A stretch of 64,000 nucleotides of DNA, taken from NCBI GenBank assembly GCA_947568835.1, contig OX387606.1, forward strand, positions 15,252,001 to 15,316,000. Reading direction: 5' to 3'. This DNA is from Protonemura montana (lineage: Eukaryota; Arthropoda; Insecta; Plecoptera; Nemouridae). A model generated the notes under the pieces. That model searched no databases. It was not told where the DNA came from and saw nothing but the letters and a program-made list of their open reading frames with translations. Of the stretch, positions 26,601-40,000 are shown piece after piece. The stretch's first letter is position 1, and each line of letters opens with the position of its first letter. Both the position numbers and the translations under genes were made by a program.

Positions 26601-26660
26601 AATGCACCTTAATGCACCTGAATGCACCTGAATGCACCTGAATGCACCTGAATGCACCTG
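26601..26660 (+). repeat. Six-copy 10-bp minisatellite AATGCACCTG
   Basis: Six head-to-tail copies of AATGCACCTG, the first ending CTT instead of CTG. It lies in the Shroom intron about 515 bp before the large exon at 27176. Confidence 0.95.
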
Positions 26661-27175
26661 AATTTTAGCCCCTAGATTTCCCCATCTAAGCTTTGTCCAC
26701 CATGAAACCAGCTTGGCTCCCCAGTGGTGTAGATACTCAGCAAGAGCGTGGATTCCTACGGGGAAGGAAAGTTTTTCAGTAGAGACAGTGAAAATCTTTC
26801 CTTTTTCAATTCCAAATTTTATTGAAAGTCACTTATGATTGTAGTAACTATATTGCAAAATCCAAGTTAAAGAGACACAAATATTTTAAAATTAAATTTC
26901 ACTGTTTTGAAAGCTACTCATACTTGTAGATTGCTCTTTTTATCACATAATAAAGAAAGTTATAAAGAAGTATCGATTACTTATGCTTGTATGTTTCTAC
27001 GCCAGATAATGAAACGTTTTAAATTAATTTTTATTAGTCATCAGCTAAAATATTGAATGATCTAGACTTGAGCATAGAGAAATTTCAGTAGCCTCTCATT
27101 TTCTCAACGATTTATTTTGAAGTATTTTTTAGTTTTTAGCAACTTTCCATAACCTCGCTCTCCGATTGTCCGTAG

Positions 27176-28752
27176 GTGCAGAGCCCGCAGCGTCACAACT
27201 CGGAGAGCGTTTTATTCCCGGGTGGTGGCACGGGCAGTGGCTGGCAGACGCGCGTGCAGCAAAATAACAACCACAACAAGCTTCGCCTCTTTCCGGTGCA
27301 CACTTACACAGTGCAGCCGGACGCAAGCGGTGCCCGGCTGCTCCCGGTCTCCCCCACGTCCCCGCAACTCTCCGTTGCTGAGCGAATCAGCGAACTCGAG
27401 AAGCAGTCGCGATACTCATACCTGGATCCGGAGAAGCGGCACAGGGTTTCTGATCCGACGCTAAAGGCGATACAGAAGAAGGCTTTGCTGTCTTTCTATG
27501 AACGACATCACTCGACCAACTCGTCTGGCCGAAATCAAGCGTGGCGCTCCGAGCCGTTACTCGCGCAGCCAGCATCGCTGACCCTCGCACCGTGCCCGCA
27601 GTCTCCGCCTCCGCAGCCTCCGCCGAGGCCACGAGCCAACCAGACGTCTCGAAGGGCTTCGTCAGCATCAGACTACGCGGCCAACCGTAGGGAGAAGGCG
27701 GTGCCGCAGAAGGGTCCGGAGCCAGGGAATATCAAGGATGGTCCGCGACATCAGCACAGTAACAGCTGTGGCTCGCTGGCGATGGAGTCGATGGGTCCGC
27801 TGGTCGTTGGGCCGACCATCTTGCTGGACGACTGGGTGCCTGAGAGGCCCCCCAAGAAGGCCCACTTGCGTGTGGCCTTCCCTGCTACACCGGTTGAGCG
27901 ATTGCCGAGCCCAGACCTGCCACCCCCATCGCCACCTGCCCACCTCGAAGACGAGGTGTTCGCGTTCGATGAGCCACTGCCGCCTCCGCCACCACCTGAG
28001 ACGAATGCTGATTGGCCGGGAAATTCCGACATACAGTCGCATAAAGGCGACTGCAGGCAGCGGCAAGACGTGCTAAGGAGCCAGCGGAGCGTTGAGAATG
28101 GTGTGGAGAACGGAATAGGACATCGGAAGTCGCCGTCGTCCCCTGCAAGGTCACCAACGTCACCGAATAAGTCACCACCATCGCCTATCAAGTCGCCTAA
28201 CAACCGGAGCGTGAACCACACGTTCGCACGAACGCTCTCGATGAAGAGACCAGAGAACGACGCTCAAGCAAATTGTGGCGTCCCTCCGATGAAACTGACA
28301 GAAAATAACTGGTCTTCGTTCCGCTATCAAACGCAGAAGCTGATGATAAATGGGAAAATAGCAACGTCCCTGCCTGTTCATGAGGCTGAGAGGATTGACA
28401 ATCGCAACGGCAGCTTGTTACTTCCGTCCAAGGCTCGTCTTCAGCGGATACCTGCCGACAAGAGCGGAAACGGAGGACCTCTTTCTCGATCGCCGCCGCA
28501 CTCAAAGACGAATCAAGCTAACGAATCGCGGCTGCGGTCCTTGAACATACGAGACAGTTTCCGAAGCCAGAAAGCTCGGAATGCTTTGGCAAGATCTTCG
28601 CCCGAGAAACAGACGGCGCAAGACGGCGTCCGACATTCACCGCCAGGCTCACTTCGGCTCGAGCAGGAACTCAACGGCCGGACGAGTGTCAAGAGCACGA
28701 GTCCCACGGAACCGGATCTGCGAGCAGGGAACGGGGGAAGCAACGGCAATAT
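27176..28752 (+). CDS. shroom: Shroom, large central exon, residues ~454-979
   Basis: Acceptor GATTGTCCGTAG, donor AATAT followed by GTGAGT, which skips the in-frame TGA just inside the intron. It begins VQSPQRHNSESVLF, completing the conserved strip started in the previous exon. Then come SERISELEKQSRYSYLDPEK-type sequence, polyproline (PCPQSPPPQPPPRPR), DDWVPERPPKKAHLR (a likely SH3 or WW ligand), a second proline run (EPLPPPPPPE), and a block of Ser-Pro sites with SPARSPTSPNKSPPSPIKSP. Basic, serine-rich sequence follows to the end. Mostly disordered scaffold, expected to bind actin and adaptor proteins. The many long open frames on the opposite strand are shadows of its high GC content. 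If splicing failed here, translation would stop at once at the TGA, giving a protein without ASD2. Confidence 0.9.
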
Positions 28753-31700
28753 GTGAGTCAAAAAACACTTTTTTTTTTAGTAGGCTCTTTGTGACGAATT
28801 GCTTAGACAATATTTGTTTGGCTTATAAGAACAACAGTAGTAAAATATTCAGTATGGGGACAAATTTTCATTTCAGATTTTACACACAACCACTTTTTGC
28901 AAATCCAAGTAGCAATTTCTGGTACATTCTTAATAAATTTGTGTAAATTTCTACCAATATTTGGCTATTTTTCCCAGCCAGGTTTGTGTGCCACCCATTT
29001 GCAAACGTGTCTATTATCAAAATTATAATAGCCTCCCTATAGCTATGGTCTAACACAGGTCACATAAGTATGTTCATGAAGACACCCTAAGATGAATGCA
29101 AAATGAGTAACAAATAGTGATTAGCAATTAACATGCACCATTATTGATTAATAATTTGATCAGGCAGTTTCAGTACTATGTCGTTTTTGGCATGATAGTT
29201 ACATAAGCCTGTACTGCCAGTGGGTCACATCTAATTTTAATTGATGCTTTCGGCCAATGAAAAGATGATTTCACGACGAGTTCTTGTAGGAAATGAACAC
29301 AGTGGAATGCAAAATTTGCACAGCTATACCTGCCAATTACAGTACAGGAAGAGATTTTCGGTGATTCAACAGTGAAAATATGCAAAAATTACTTTTTTTT
29401 TCTGTTGACCTAGAATGACTTTTGAACAGCTTGTATGTACTCTTTATTTTCCTTCAATTGTTTTTGGCATGTACTTGTTATGTAAATTTATTCATGAATG
29501 GGACCTATCCCCTTAGTAAGAGCTGGCAAATTTATGCCAATCTTCAACAACAACCAAGCCAGAGGAATACTGATTCGATCGCGCCAATATTATTATTGCA
29601 AGCCTTCATCGCAGGCTTTGCTTTTCTGAGAGCCAGTCAAACCACCAAAATTTCAGGTGGGATCGTTTAGTTTTATTTTTACTTTCTAGACCACGATAAT
29701 TTAGTAATCGCACAAACTTTTTATACCTAATCATAAATCCAAGGTGAGCCTTCTGTGATTCATTGTTTGATTAAGACACACTTCTTTATTATCGCGATAA
29801 GAGAGTCCATCAAGTGACTAACTAACACAGTAAGGGTATCATCACTAACGCGTTTTGCACCTAATATAGATAACGAGTCGTTAACTTGGTATCATACTTC
29901 GTAGTTAGTTAGTAGAGTGGCAAGTCAAATAGCAACGACGTCGTGCCTCTCGTGTGCATTGCCATTGCGGAGTGATTTATCTGTGTTAATTATAGTGGCT
30001 AATTAATATGATTTCGAAGGTTGAGCCAAGCCTTCAGAGAGCGAACAGCAGTCGCTTTACCGAGGCACTGCATTACTTTGTTTCCAAAATCTCCAGGTAT
30101 GCAATGTTTATATGCCAACGTTGATCACCGTAAGCCTGTCAAACGTCGTGGAAATTTGGCATAAATGGTAGTTAGAGTCAAGCGACACTCTTCAAGCTTG
30201 CCGGCAAGCTTGCCGGCAATGTCATAGTTGTTCAGTAGGCGGCACGTATTCAAAATATTTTGATTTCGGATACAAGAAGATGTGCTGTCACTATTATATG
30301 AAAACTTTCTGTGTGACCTGTCAGACCAAAAGTCAGTCGATGTGAGAGCCCACAGAACGTGCTAATATATCTCGAAACTTTCTGCTCATTATTAAGGACA
30401 AACTTAATTAGCGTGAAATATTGTAATTATAAGAGTTGCAATCCGTGTAAAAAAACACTATGTGATGAGCTTAAGATGCTTCCTGACAAAGACAGTTGAG
30501 GGCGAGACTCATGGACAAAGATATTCTGGACATTGTACACGAGCTCGAAGAATGATTATGCATGCCACTAGGAAATAACTCATTGAAACTTTCAAATGGC
30601 GAGCATACTGGTGATATTAGTGAACAAATTCCACTCGAATCGATTGACCTATCGTATTATTAGCTATGCTTGTGTTCGCCAGACACACCTACGCCGGCCT
30701 TAGGCTAGTCTTCATGTCACCTTGAGATACCGACTTGTGTTCTGTTTTTGTAGTTCCTCCCTATTGATTGATGCAAAACATATAGCTGGAGCTGGTAAAA
30801 CAACGTTTGAAAGTCTTGCAACAAGCATTACTCTGTCAGGCATTGGAAATCGGCGAAACAGTCTGCTTCTCAGGATGAAGATCAGTCTAGGATGCGAGGG
30901 TGGATGACTGCTTGCAGACCACTCGCGCTGCAGACTGGGCGAGGAGATGGGAGATACGGGCGCGTTGAACCTACGGGCCAAGACGGAAACAAGTGAAATA
31001 ACCGGAGCTAGTTTATTAATTGTTTTGCCTTTTTTATCAACGGCCGGAAATAGAGGCAAGGTGTTCGTCGGTGCAGAACTGTGAAAACGAGTTCGACCGT
31101 CGACCTGTCTTTAGCCTGCCATGAATATGCGCATGCGGATGATGATACCTCGATGCTGAGATTTGCTGCTGTTGAAGCTGCTGCCGTAGTCCTAGCAGTT
31201 CGATTAGGGTCAATACAAATAGATAATTGCTGTAATTAGATATGCCAGATGAGTATCCGTATAACCGAATGCGTATTGCTTTGCATGTCGGTCAGGAAAG
31301 CAAACATATAGGAAGTGAAGTTATTGAAAAGTACGTCGAGGCTGTCTTTCAATGCGTGTTGGCAAGATTTAGCACGATGCTAAGGGATGCAAGGACGAGA
31401 ATATTCATGGACGAATCGAAAGTGGGCGGCTTTAGTTGCAGACATGTCACGTGACTCCCGATTGGCTAAATGCTTTTGCTAATTAGAGACTTTTTTTTAT
31501 CTTCGGAAGTATTCGCCCGACACTAGTTTCACAGTGCGTCCGTTCAAGTGTTTCTTTAGCCAAATGGATGAAAAACGTGCGATGCTTTCCGTTCATTGAT
31601 TACCCATTAATCTGGGTCATCCGCAGAGCTTGCCATGTTTTTGCCGTCCAATTCTCCACCACCGTGCAGTGCAAGCATGGACAAGCAATGTTGGGTGTAA

Positions 31701-33689
31701 ACTGTGAATTGAATGCGCTTAACGAAGAGTTAGACAAATTACATTCCTCGGCTACTGGGCAACTGCAGCTGAGTGAAAATCGATAAGCGGAGCTAAATTG
31801 AATCGATAGCTATTTCGTCACAAAATTATCGTCTGTGGTTGACATAATTATAGTGCTGCTGCTTTCTTCATTTCGATTCAGGTGGTGGCCGAAATCTATG
31901 CCCATAAGGAGGCGGAAAAGAAATCGAAATGCTGCAGCTCTGTGACGTTTTCCATTTCGTTTTGGCATCTCGATTTTCTATCTCATTGCAGTAGATCGAT
32001 TTTTGCCAAAGGAAAAGATTGATGGACGCACTTTGTGTAATGTCGTTATTGCATCAATTGCTTGCCATTCATCATCAAGAATGGCCGCACCATGTATAGC
32101 ATAACTAAACTATCGCTCTTTCATTAATAGACTATCACTAATTAATTACTCATTTTCTTTTAAGACTAGAGTACATAACTATGTAGCCAGATTGACCATT
32201 AGATTGTTTCTCCTGAATTTGAAGATTGCTAACAGATTGAAAACGCTTCAATTATATCCGTCATCTTGTGTTTTATCGCTAATTCGTAAAAGCAGACCCG
32301 TGAAGAATTTTTAATCCATTCGACGCATTCCTCGGCTGCAAGTAGCAAGCTTGGATAATTCTCACGTCGAACAAAGGTATCGGCCTGCGTAATAGCGTCC
32401 AACGTGCACGCACTGTCAAGTCTTATTAATTTCTATACTTTATCCCCGCGATGGAAATGCACCTGCACTTCCTTTTAAGTGCACTATAATGCAGTCTGCA
32501 TTTCTGTGCGCGCTGCTGCAGAGTCAATAAATGCAACTGCAAGTTGACTCTAAGCTTCTTGGAAAATTACAGTAAAGTAGTATTGAATAGGTATTGAAGT
32601 GAATCCAGATGGCCTGAACTCTATTTTACCATAACAACCGAGACACGAACTAGACTCCAGTGTTTCTTTTCTCATGAACTATTGAACGGTTTCATTGCTA
32701 AAAAAAAATCGAAAACACTTATGTTAGTAGAATCATTGTCATCAACGCTATTTTCATGATCTCATAACAAGCATCATTTTCGATATCAATAGGTGCTCGT
32801 AAACCATAATGATGTTCGAGAGAAAGCATTTGTTTTATTTCTGCCGAACTATTACTTCTCGATGCTCTGAGGCATTTGGGACGAAATATTGACATCAAGT
32901 GATTCTTATTTTAATTTCAATGTTAATTACTGATACCGGTGAAATCTTTCTTCATTAATATTTTCCATTAGGTTGAATAGTTCGGTCTCGTATATTTTTC
33001 GGTTTCTTACACCTAATGATAGTTCTTATTAATATATAGATATTGATTATAATCTCGCCACTTGTCAATCTAAATTCAAAATGGAAACTTTGAAAAAAAA
33101 ACAATCCTGCTCACCTCATTAATAACATCAAGATTTCGACTCGAAGTGGGCTTACACTCGCCGAACAATATCGTGCGCTGTATTGAACTAATTGGAGGCA
33201 ATCATTCATGGCTCGCAACTGTCCGCCCGCATCGGCCCAGGAAAATGAGTTGTCAAATCTGCAAGCTCGGTGGGAGAACGACCTGGTTTTCAGAAATCAT
33301 CGTCAAGTTTCTCAGCGCTCGGCTAAACGTTGTGCGATCATGGAATTGTAGGGGAATCGCAGTGTACTTCCATGGTGCGATGTTGGCATTTCGCCACCGA
33401 GGCCAGGAAAAGCAATCCGGAAAATCTTAAGGTGTACAAAAGGCAATGGTCTGATGATCAAAACTAGCCAGGGTTCGTTAAAATTTCAGGGATGTATGTC
33501 TGCATTCAATACTTTGTCTTCTGCATTTAGTATATTGCTCAAGGCCTCTGGACAAATCGAACGATACAATCATGGCTCAGAGCAAGAAAGCAAGTAGCCT
33601 ATCAGTTTATAAGCCTTCGATAAAGCTTTCTTTCCATACGTGAAAACACGAGTTAATCAATTCAAGACAAGCTGAAGGCAACAACGACG
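28753..33689. other. First part of the 13.3 kb Shroom intron
   Basis: No supported exon, RNA gene or large repeat. A hydrophobic open frame at 29422-29670 lacks an ATG and was rejected. A short palindromic tandem lies at 30194-30217. The whole intron runs 28753-42036 and separates the central exon from the exons leading to ASD2. Confidence 0.55.
30194..30217 (+). repeat. Two-copy palindromic 12-mer AAGCTTGCCGGC
   Basis: AAGCTTGCCGGC occurs twice in tandem; with flanking bases the block is nearly its own reverse complement and could form a short cruciform. GC-rich against an AT-rich intron. No function can be given. Confidence 0.7.
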
Positions 33690-33995
33690 AAGTGAGAGCT
33701 AGACGCGATGGTCAATGGCAACCATGCTGGCTGGAGAGCTTCGAGTCGATGTCGGCAGCGGCGGCGGCCGTCAAGCCTCGAGCGTTCACTCGCCAGTCGG
33801 CGGTTGGCAGTCAAGCAAGCCGTTTGCGTTGCCCCGATAGTGCGTTGCCGTGGCGGTGTTGCGTGCGGCGTGCGTGAGTGCGTGCGTGAGTGATGAGCGA
33901 CGCGTGTCGCCTCTTTGTGCGTCCGCCATAAGCGACGACTGACGACGCCGGCGACGCCAACAATTGGATACGGCGACTAAAGCACTGCTGCAAAG
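33690..33995 (+). promoter_or_regulatory. CpG-rich stretch, candidate internal promoter and 5'UTR of short Shroom
   Basis: About 300 bp with dense CpG (GTCGGCAGCGGCGGCGGCCG, GCGTGCGGCGTGCGTGAG, GACGACGCCGGCGACGCC) inside an otherwise AT-rich intron, ending just before the ATG of the candidate first exon at 33996. Short CA-led motifs of arthropod initiator type (for example TTCACTCG and CCAGTCGG) occur within it. If transcription starts near its left end, the leader would hold an upstream frame at 33708-33893. Promoter function is inferred from composition and position only. Confidence 0.45.
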
Positions 33996-34033
33996 ATGGT
34001 GTTCGGCAGCGGAAGCAAGTTTAGGATAAGAAG
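33996..34033 (+). CDS. shroom: Candidate alternative first coding exon of Shroom (short isoform 1)
   Basis: ATG in strong context (AAAGATGG) opens MVFGSGSKFRIR and ends at donor AAG followed by GTAGAC, with two bases carried. Joining to the acceptor at 42037 gives AG plus G (Arg) and then the established frame STSKASYLAYKRE. The product would be about 545 residues with ASD2 but without the upstream conserved strip and proline-rich parts. Support comes from the CpG-rich leader, start context, phase and a position in a very long intron. Alternative N-termini are known for Drosophila Shroom. Transcript evidence is missing, and the donor is only fair. Confidence 0.5.
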
Positions 34034-37000
34034 GTAGACGAACAGGAACTTATCTTCTATTTCCTCAGTGCCTTGACAGGTTGTAAATTGAGAAGATTGT
34101 TAGTTTTTTTTTTGAGTGCATGATTGAAAAACTAACTACAAATCTTATTTTTACGAGTATTCAGTTAAAAGCAGGCTTTCCACTAATGTCGCGCGCTCTT
34201 TTCTTTGTACCTTTTCAATACTACTAGGAATTAAAAGGTAACTGACAATCGTCAAATTGCTAATTGGCACGTGAAAATGACAAAGAATCTTGTCCTTCTC
34301 GACTTCACAAGACATCTTTTAAGTTGTTTTTGTATTTATTTTACTTCTTTGATCCTTTTTGTCTCACTTTGCCGAGCGGTGAGAAGTAATCGATACTTTT
34401 TCTTCGTTACGGTCGGTTTATTTATAGTTGTGCTGGTTTAGCTAGACCATGCATGCAAAAAACTAGGTATTGATTTTATTCAATACAGCATTGTGGTGGG
34501 TGGCTTACATGTCTTCCCTACAGTGTATCTAGTGCATTAGCTTCCATGAGTCACTCACGTTGGGGGGAGGGTGCAGGCCATTCTCTTCGCCCCTTACCAT
34601 ATTCCTGACATCTGTTCGGATTTCTAACACATGCCAAATATTACACCTGACCATTATCCATTTAAACACGAGCACAACTGGTGTAGAGAGATAATTTGTG
34701 TACCTCCGTAAACTCTTTGTCTTAGTATTACGCCAATGCATAACGTTTCATTCGACTGTCAATTATCACAATAGGTACTTTTATAGAAGGCATAGCTAGT
34801 ATACTTCTTGGTTGGTTAATCATTTATATTGCAATCACACTGAAATTGCATTCGTCACAATAATTCTAGCGTGCCATATAGTTTCTCGAGCAGTCGGCGA
34901 CTGCAGCAGTGGTGGTTACATGGTAGATGCTGGATGAAAGTGGTTTATTACATTGCACATTTCTGTCTACCGATGCATTCTACCATCGATGCTCGCGTCA
35001 CAGTTCTGCCTCGAGATTTCCGTCGACGCCTTGCAGTCGATGTCGCTGTTCTTTGAAGTACCTACATGTCGCGTCTTGCCAACTAGAAATAAAACGTTCG
35101 ATATCGATTAGAAATTGTTGTATGGGATGCATTTCTTTGGTGATGCTTAGTTAAAAGAAAAAAACGACAGCAAAACATCAGTCTTCGACAGACTGACGAT
35201 TTAATAGTGATTGGCTTAGTGAACTCGATTGTTAGAGAAGCTAATCATCTGACAAAGGAACTAATGATGAAGTTGTAAAGACATCGCTTAACCTGGATGA
35301 TTGACGAATATCCTTGCCTCGTGGCAGACAATGCAAACGATCCTATCTCGTTACAATGGCTTCACAAAGTCCTCCATATTTATTGAGACTCTCCATCGAA
35401 ACCGTCAGAGAAACGACAAATCCTATTCGTCGGCAACATGCATGTTTCCGCGACCGAACAATTTTTTCAAGTACAAATTAGCGTTCATTTTTGAGGCTTC
35501 GTTTTCGTAATTTTCGTCGGTTTCATACAGTTACATGTCTTCATGGTAATAATCTAATGAGCCTTGCTCGGCCATGTACGACGAAGTAGGTGTATGGTTA
35601 CTACACACACGGACACACATAGCGGGAAGGGTGAAGCACCTGATTTTCGAGCCACCTTCGTGGCAGGAGTTAAAAAAACATCACAGTGTTGTTTTCTTCG
35701 TTACGGCAGGGAGTCTGAGAAGAGAACAACGTTGCTTTTGCGGGACTTTGGCGGTGGAACCAAACGTGCAATTCGTTGCTTAGACTTTTTCTGTGCTTCT
35801 GTCGTTGTTTCTTGCGAGTGTCGCGCGACTTGTTGTTAGCCAATTGCCATGTCGACTGCTTTGCAAAAGAGATACGCGTACTAACTGGACAATGGATTTG
35901 GCATGATTTTTGTAACACTTAACACACTTTTAGTGGAACCCTATTTTGCAATATCTATCTGTTGGTCAGTTTTTTTTTTTCGATTTACTCAGAACTCTCT
36001 CAAATTCACATGTTGGGGGACAGTATACTGCCTGACGGATGCTTCTTGCAAATAATGAAAGCTACGACTGTTCAAACCTACAACATTTGACGGCGAGAAA
36101 AGTACGGTTTGGTGTGAATTGATTCGTAGTGATCGACGACCACAAACAAGCACAAAGCCGTTGGCGATTTGTGAGGTTCAAGTTGAACACCCTCAGAGGG
36201 AAAACAATGGGTGTGTCGTGCACTAAAGACATGCAGACCTACCCGGCGATCAGGTGGTATCACGACTGCGACGACGATCACAAAATACAAATATTTGTAA
36301 TTTTCTCGACGAGTTTGCTCCAACAGTGAGTACTACTTGCACATTCGTAACATGCACGTACAACCTCAGTAAAATTCACAAGAATGTATCCTAAGTACAT
36401 GTTTTTTATTTACGAAGTCATTGTCTATCGGTGATACGTGCAATGACTATACGGGTTGTGCAAAAGCATGGAAGCACAACCAACATATAATTGGCTATTT
36501 TATTGTTTTATGATTATTATAAAACCTAAATCTGCAGCTTCATTCTCAATGACTGTTGTGTTTCACTGATGGCGCGATGATTCCGTGATGGAGAAACACT
36601 GACAGGTGTTGGATTGGTGGGTCCTATCTCCTCAAATCTAAACCTTACTGTACTATAGTACTTTTCTTTATTATTAAATTCTTATTCATGGTGATTACCA
36701 TGAAAATATATTTTTTTCCTAGCACTTGGTAGGCGAAGAACAATACGGTTCAAAGATTTGCTACCTTGTATTGTATTTTTCACGGGATTTGTAACAATTA
36801 CGGCATTCTTATTACAAATTTACATTTTAAGATGAGATTCGTGAGATCTTATGCATTATGTTTGTGTGTATTGAATTCGAAATGAAAGGCTGTGCGCTCG
36901 GTGAGATCATTGTGGTGGCTTCGGTCAATCTGCATTCCAGAAGTCGCAGGCACACACACACACACACATGTGTTAGCCACTTATTTGATCAAGCAGACAA

Positions 37001-40000
37001 TTGTGTATTGCTCTGTCATCAATTAAAATAAAAGAAACCATGTTAATATTTGTGAAACGCAGATTAATTGGCCGGAGGCACAGTGCAAATATGATTTTGT
37101 CGAAAGCTCGATGACAAGCCGCGGTGTGCCGTGGTTGAAACAAAGCACATACATGGTCGACGTTTTGATTGTGGAGGCTAAGCCCATGTCAAAACGTGAT
37201 GTTATTACTTATACTATCGATGATTGTTTCAATTATAACCGAGTTATGTTTTTTGCATGACACGTGCGTCATTCGCAAAGTTTCTCGATCATTTTCTTAT
37301 GTCAAGCGCTGTATTAAATTGGCAAATTATTTTTAAACGGGATTCATAAAAAGCGCCTATAGATTGCCCTCTCGACTTTGAAGGTTTCTTGAATCGATGG
37401 TATTTCTGTTAAGCAACAGAAGACATCTCGCGACCCTGCAATCGTTGCAGCCTCTCGCAACACCTCACAACGTTTTAATATCTTTATGCTTTCCGACTCT
37501 AAGAGAATGGGATAACATTACCTTCAATTACCTCTCACGTTAAAATAATAATAATAATAATTGCTCGCGTGTTGGTTCAAACACGTATTCAGAATCTGGG
37601 TTAGCCCGACTGTATGGTAACGCATGTGTGTGTGTTTCTATCCTCGTTTCTGTCTGGCACACAATTCTTGCCCAATAGTTTTTATCGCAGTGTACCGACA
37701 TGCCAGCCCGTTTACGAGCAATGTTTTCACAAGTCTTGCAGGGGTACGTGTGCGTTTTAGATATCAACCTAACTCACCGATTAAACACCTGGTGACCAAT
37801 AGGAAGTCGGTCTGTGCAGCGCACACCTAACATGATTTTGTTATATTTTACAGTTGGTATACGTTTGGCGATTGTCCAATTGACATGCCGCTCATTTTTA
37901 TTGTACGTGATTGTAGCGTAATGCGAAATGTAATTGAAGTCGGTCTAACATGCACGTTGCATAAGTAAATACCTCGGTGCGATTGTCTATGTGTAAAGTT
38001 GTCATGCTATTCCCACGAGTCTCAATCCAGGAAATATTATCATGCGTGCTCTGTATAAATTGTTTTTGAAAACAGGCTATTGATTGTTTTGATTCGGATG
38101 TTAGAGTAAAGACAAGCTTTAAAATGTGTGATATCTTTGTTTCTTTCGAAAAGCACGTCTGCCATTTAATTCCCTTCATTTCAACGTCATTATTAAATTT
38201 CACGCGGGAGTAAAAATGTATTCAACGCACTGTCCAGAGATTTCTCAACAAATTATATAAATTAAAGCGATTAATCTCCGTGGAAAAAACAGTGCCATAG
38301 ATTCAAGAGCCATGGCGAATAGCCGAAAGCTAAAGAAATGTTATGAGTAAACAAAACACCTCCAGTCCAATTTCAGTAATGAAAGCCTAGCGATTTTGTT
38401 TCCAAACGTTTGTAGTGCCTACTGCGTGGATTTGAAATTTTCCCTCCCGAGCTCCGCCAAAGAGTTTCACCATTGAGATTATAAGTATATTTAGAAGATC
38501 AGCGATAATATTACTTGTCTTTGCGAAAAATTACCGCCAAATTATTTCTTTGCAGATAAATATGGAAAATGTTACTACAGTTGGAGTCACTGTCGTTTGG
38601 AGTATTAGAAAATTGAATTTGTTTATTTCTCGCAGATTACTCGAATTTGAGACTGGTTTACTGGTCAATTAATCTTAATAAATGCTAACCTCAACGATTG
38701 ATATACGTTTATCGATACCTTGTGTAGTAATTATTTAGATGTAGAGGTTTGTAAAAAAAGGACGACCGTAAGCGCCATCGGAAGGCACCTACCGTTACCA
38801 CGTATTGCCGGCTGGTTAGGCTCAGCAGAAAGTTTAACATTAACCCCTCTGAATTCCCAAGAAACTCGATGGTTTCACCAAAGCTGTGCGAAGGATCTTG
38901 CAGAATAATTTTGACCTTTAAAAAGGATAGTTTTATTATTTCCTTAAAATAAGTAAGGTCCCTGACGACGGTTCCACAGAAATTGTTCTGCAATTGGGAC
39001 GTACCTGGAACAATTTTGGAAGTTTCAGAAAGAGGGCGGATGTGTAATTGACGCACGGTTTGGCCAGTTTCCGGGTAAATCACGGGTAGAAATGCTCAAT
39101 AGCGTCGCCGATACTCGATTTGATGACAACCATGTCAGTAGGTGAGCGGGATGCTGCGTGATGGTGGCCGCGCGGCCATCGAGAGAGAGTTAAAGATCAC
39201 TTTGTTTGCTGCATCCGATCCAAAAAACGTACGAAGCGACGCTCACTTTCTTCCTGCATGTTATGGAGATGCTTTTTTATTACCTCATTTGAATATATTG
39301 GATGATTGTCATGACCGGGCGATTGATGCGATGAAGATGTATTTTAATTTTAGAACGTGTTATTACTGGTCTTTCACGTAAGTCCGTGTGTATGCTTTTA
39401 GTTTTTTATTTTTTTTATTTTTTTTGCTTTGGCCAGTTCGTCAGCAGTACCGTAAGCAGCAAGTACAGGCACAAAATACAAAAATATCAAAAATATCAAG
39501 TACGAAAATGCTCTCCACAAAAATGTATGCCAAGTGTGAATCGATTAGCAAAGATTTTTTAAAATTCTTGTTCCCGGCGTTGTGATCACGGTAAGCATCA
39601 AATCACCTTCAGCAAACAATGAAAATGCCAGGGCTTTTTCCCCAACTATGTGTAAACGCGGGGAGCTGTAAAATGGTTTGCCTCTCTCTTCTGAAACTAT
39701 CCGGAGCACATGCTATTCGGTATTTAGCAATTATCCCCCTTTTTTGGGCTTGCATTATTTACTTTGTTTAGTTATGACTTGCTTTTCCTTGACGCGGTAT
39801 ACTCAATTGAGATCGGTATTTACTAGCTTTGTATTGTTCTTTGTTGTTATTCAATGCCAGAACTCGGTGTCTCGTCCCTTTTATGCGCAATTGCGTTGAC
39901 CAATCTATTAATCTGATTGTAAGCTCGAGTTTTCGCATCAAATTAGCAGTCATAATGGAGCATTATGCACTCATTATCGAGTGTATAATGTTGCGCTCAG

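Noticed and set aside
27129-28761. Many long minus-strand and out-of-frame open frames over the large Shroom exon
   Set aside because: They are shadows of the GC-rich, Pro/Ser-rich coding frame; none resembles a known protein.
35557-35586. Another ATG segment with a phase-2 donor (GTAGGT) as a Shroom first exon
   Set aside because: Ten codons, no promoter-like context, weak donor; it shows that phase agreement alone is not good evidence.
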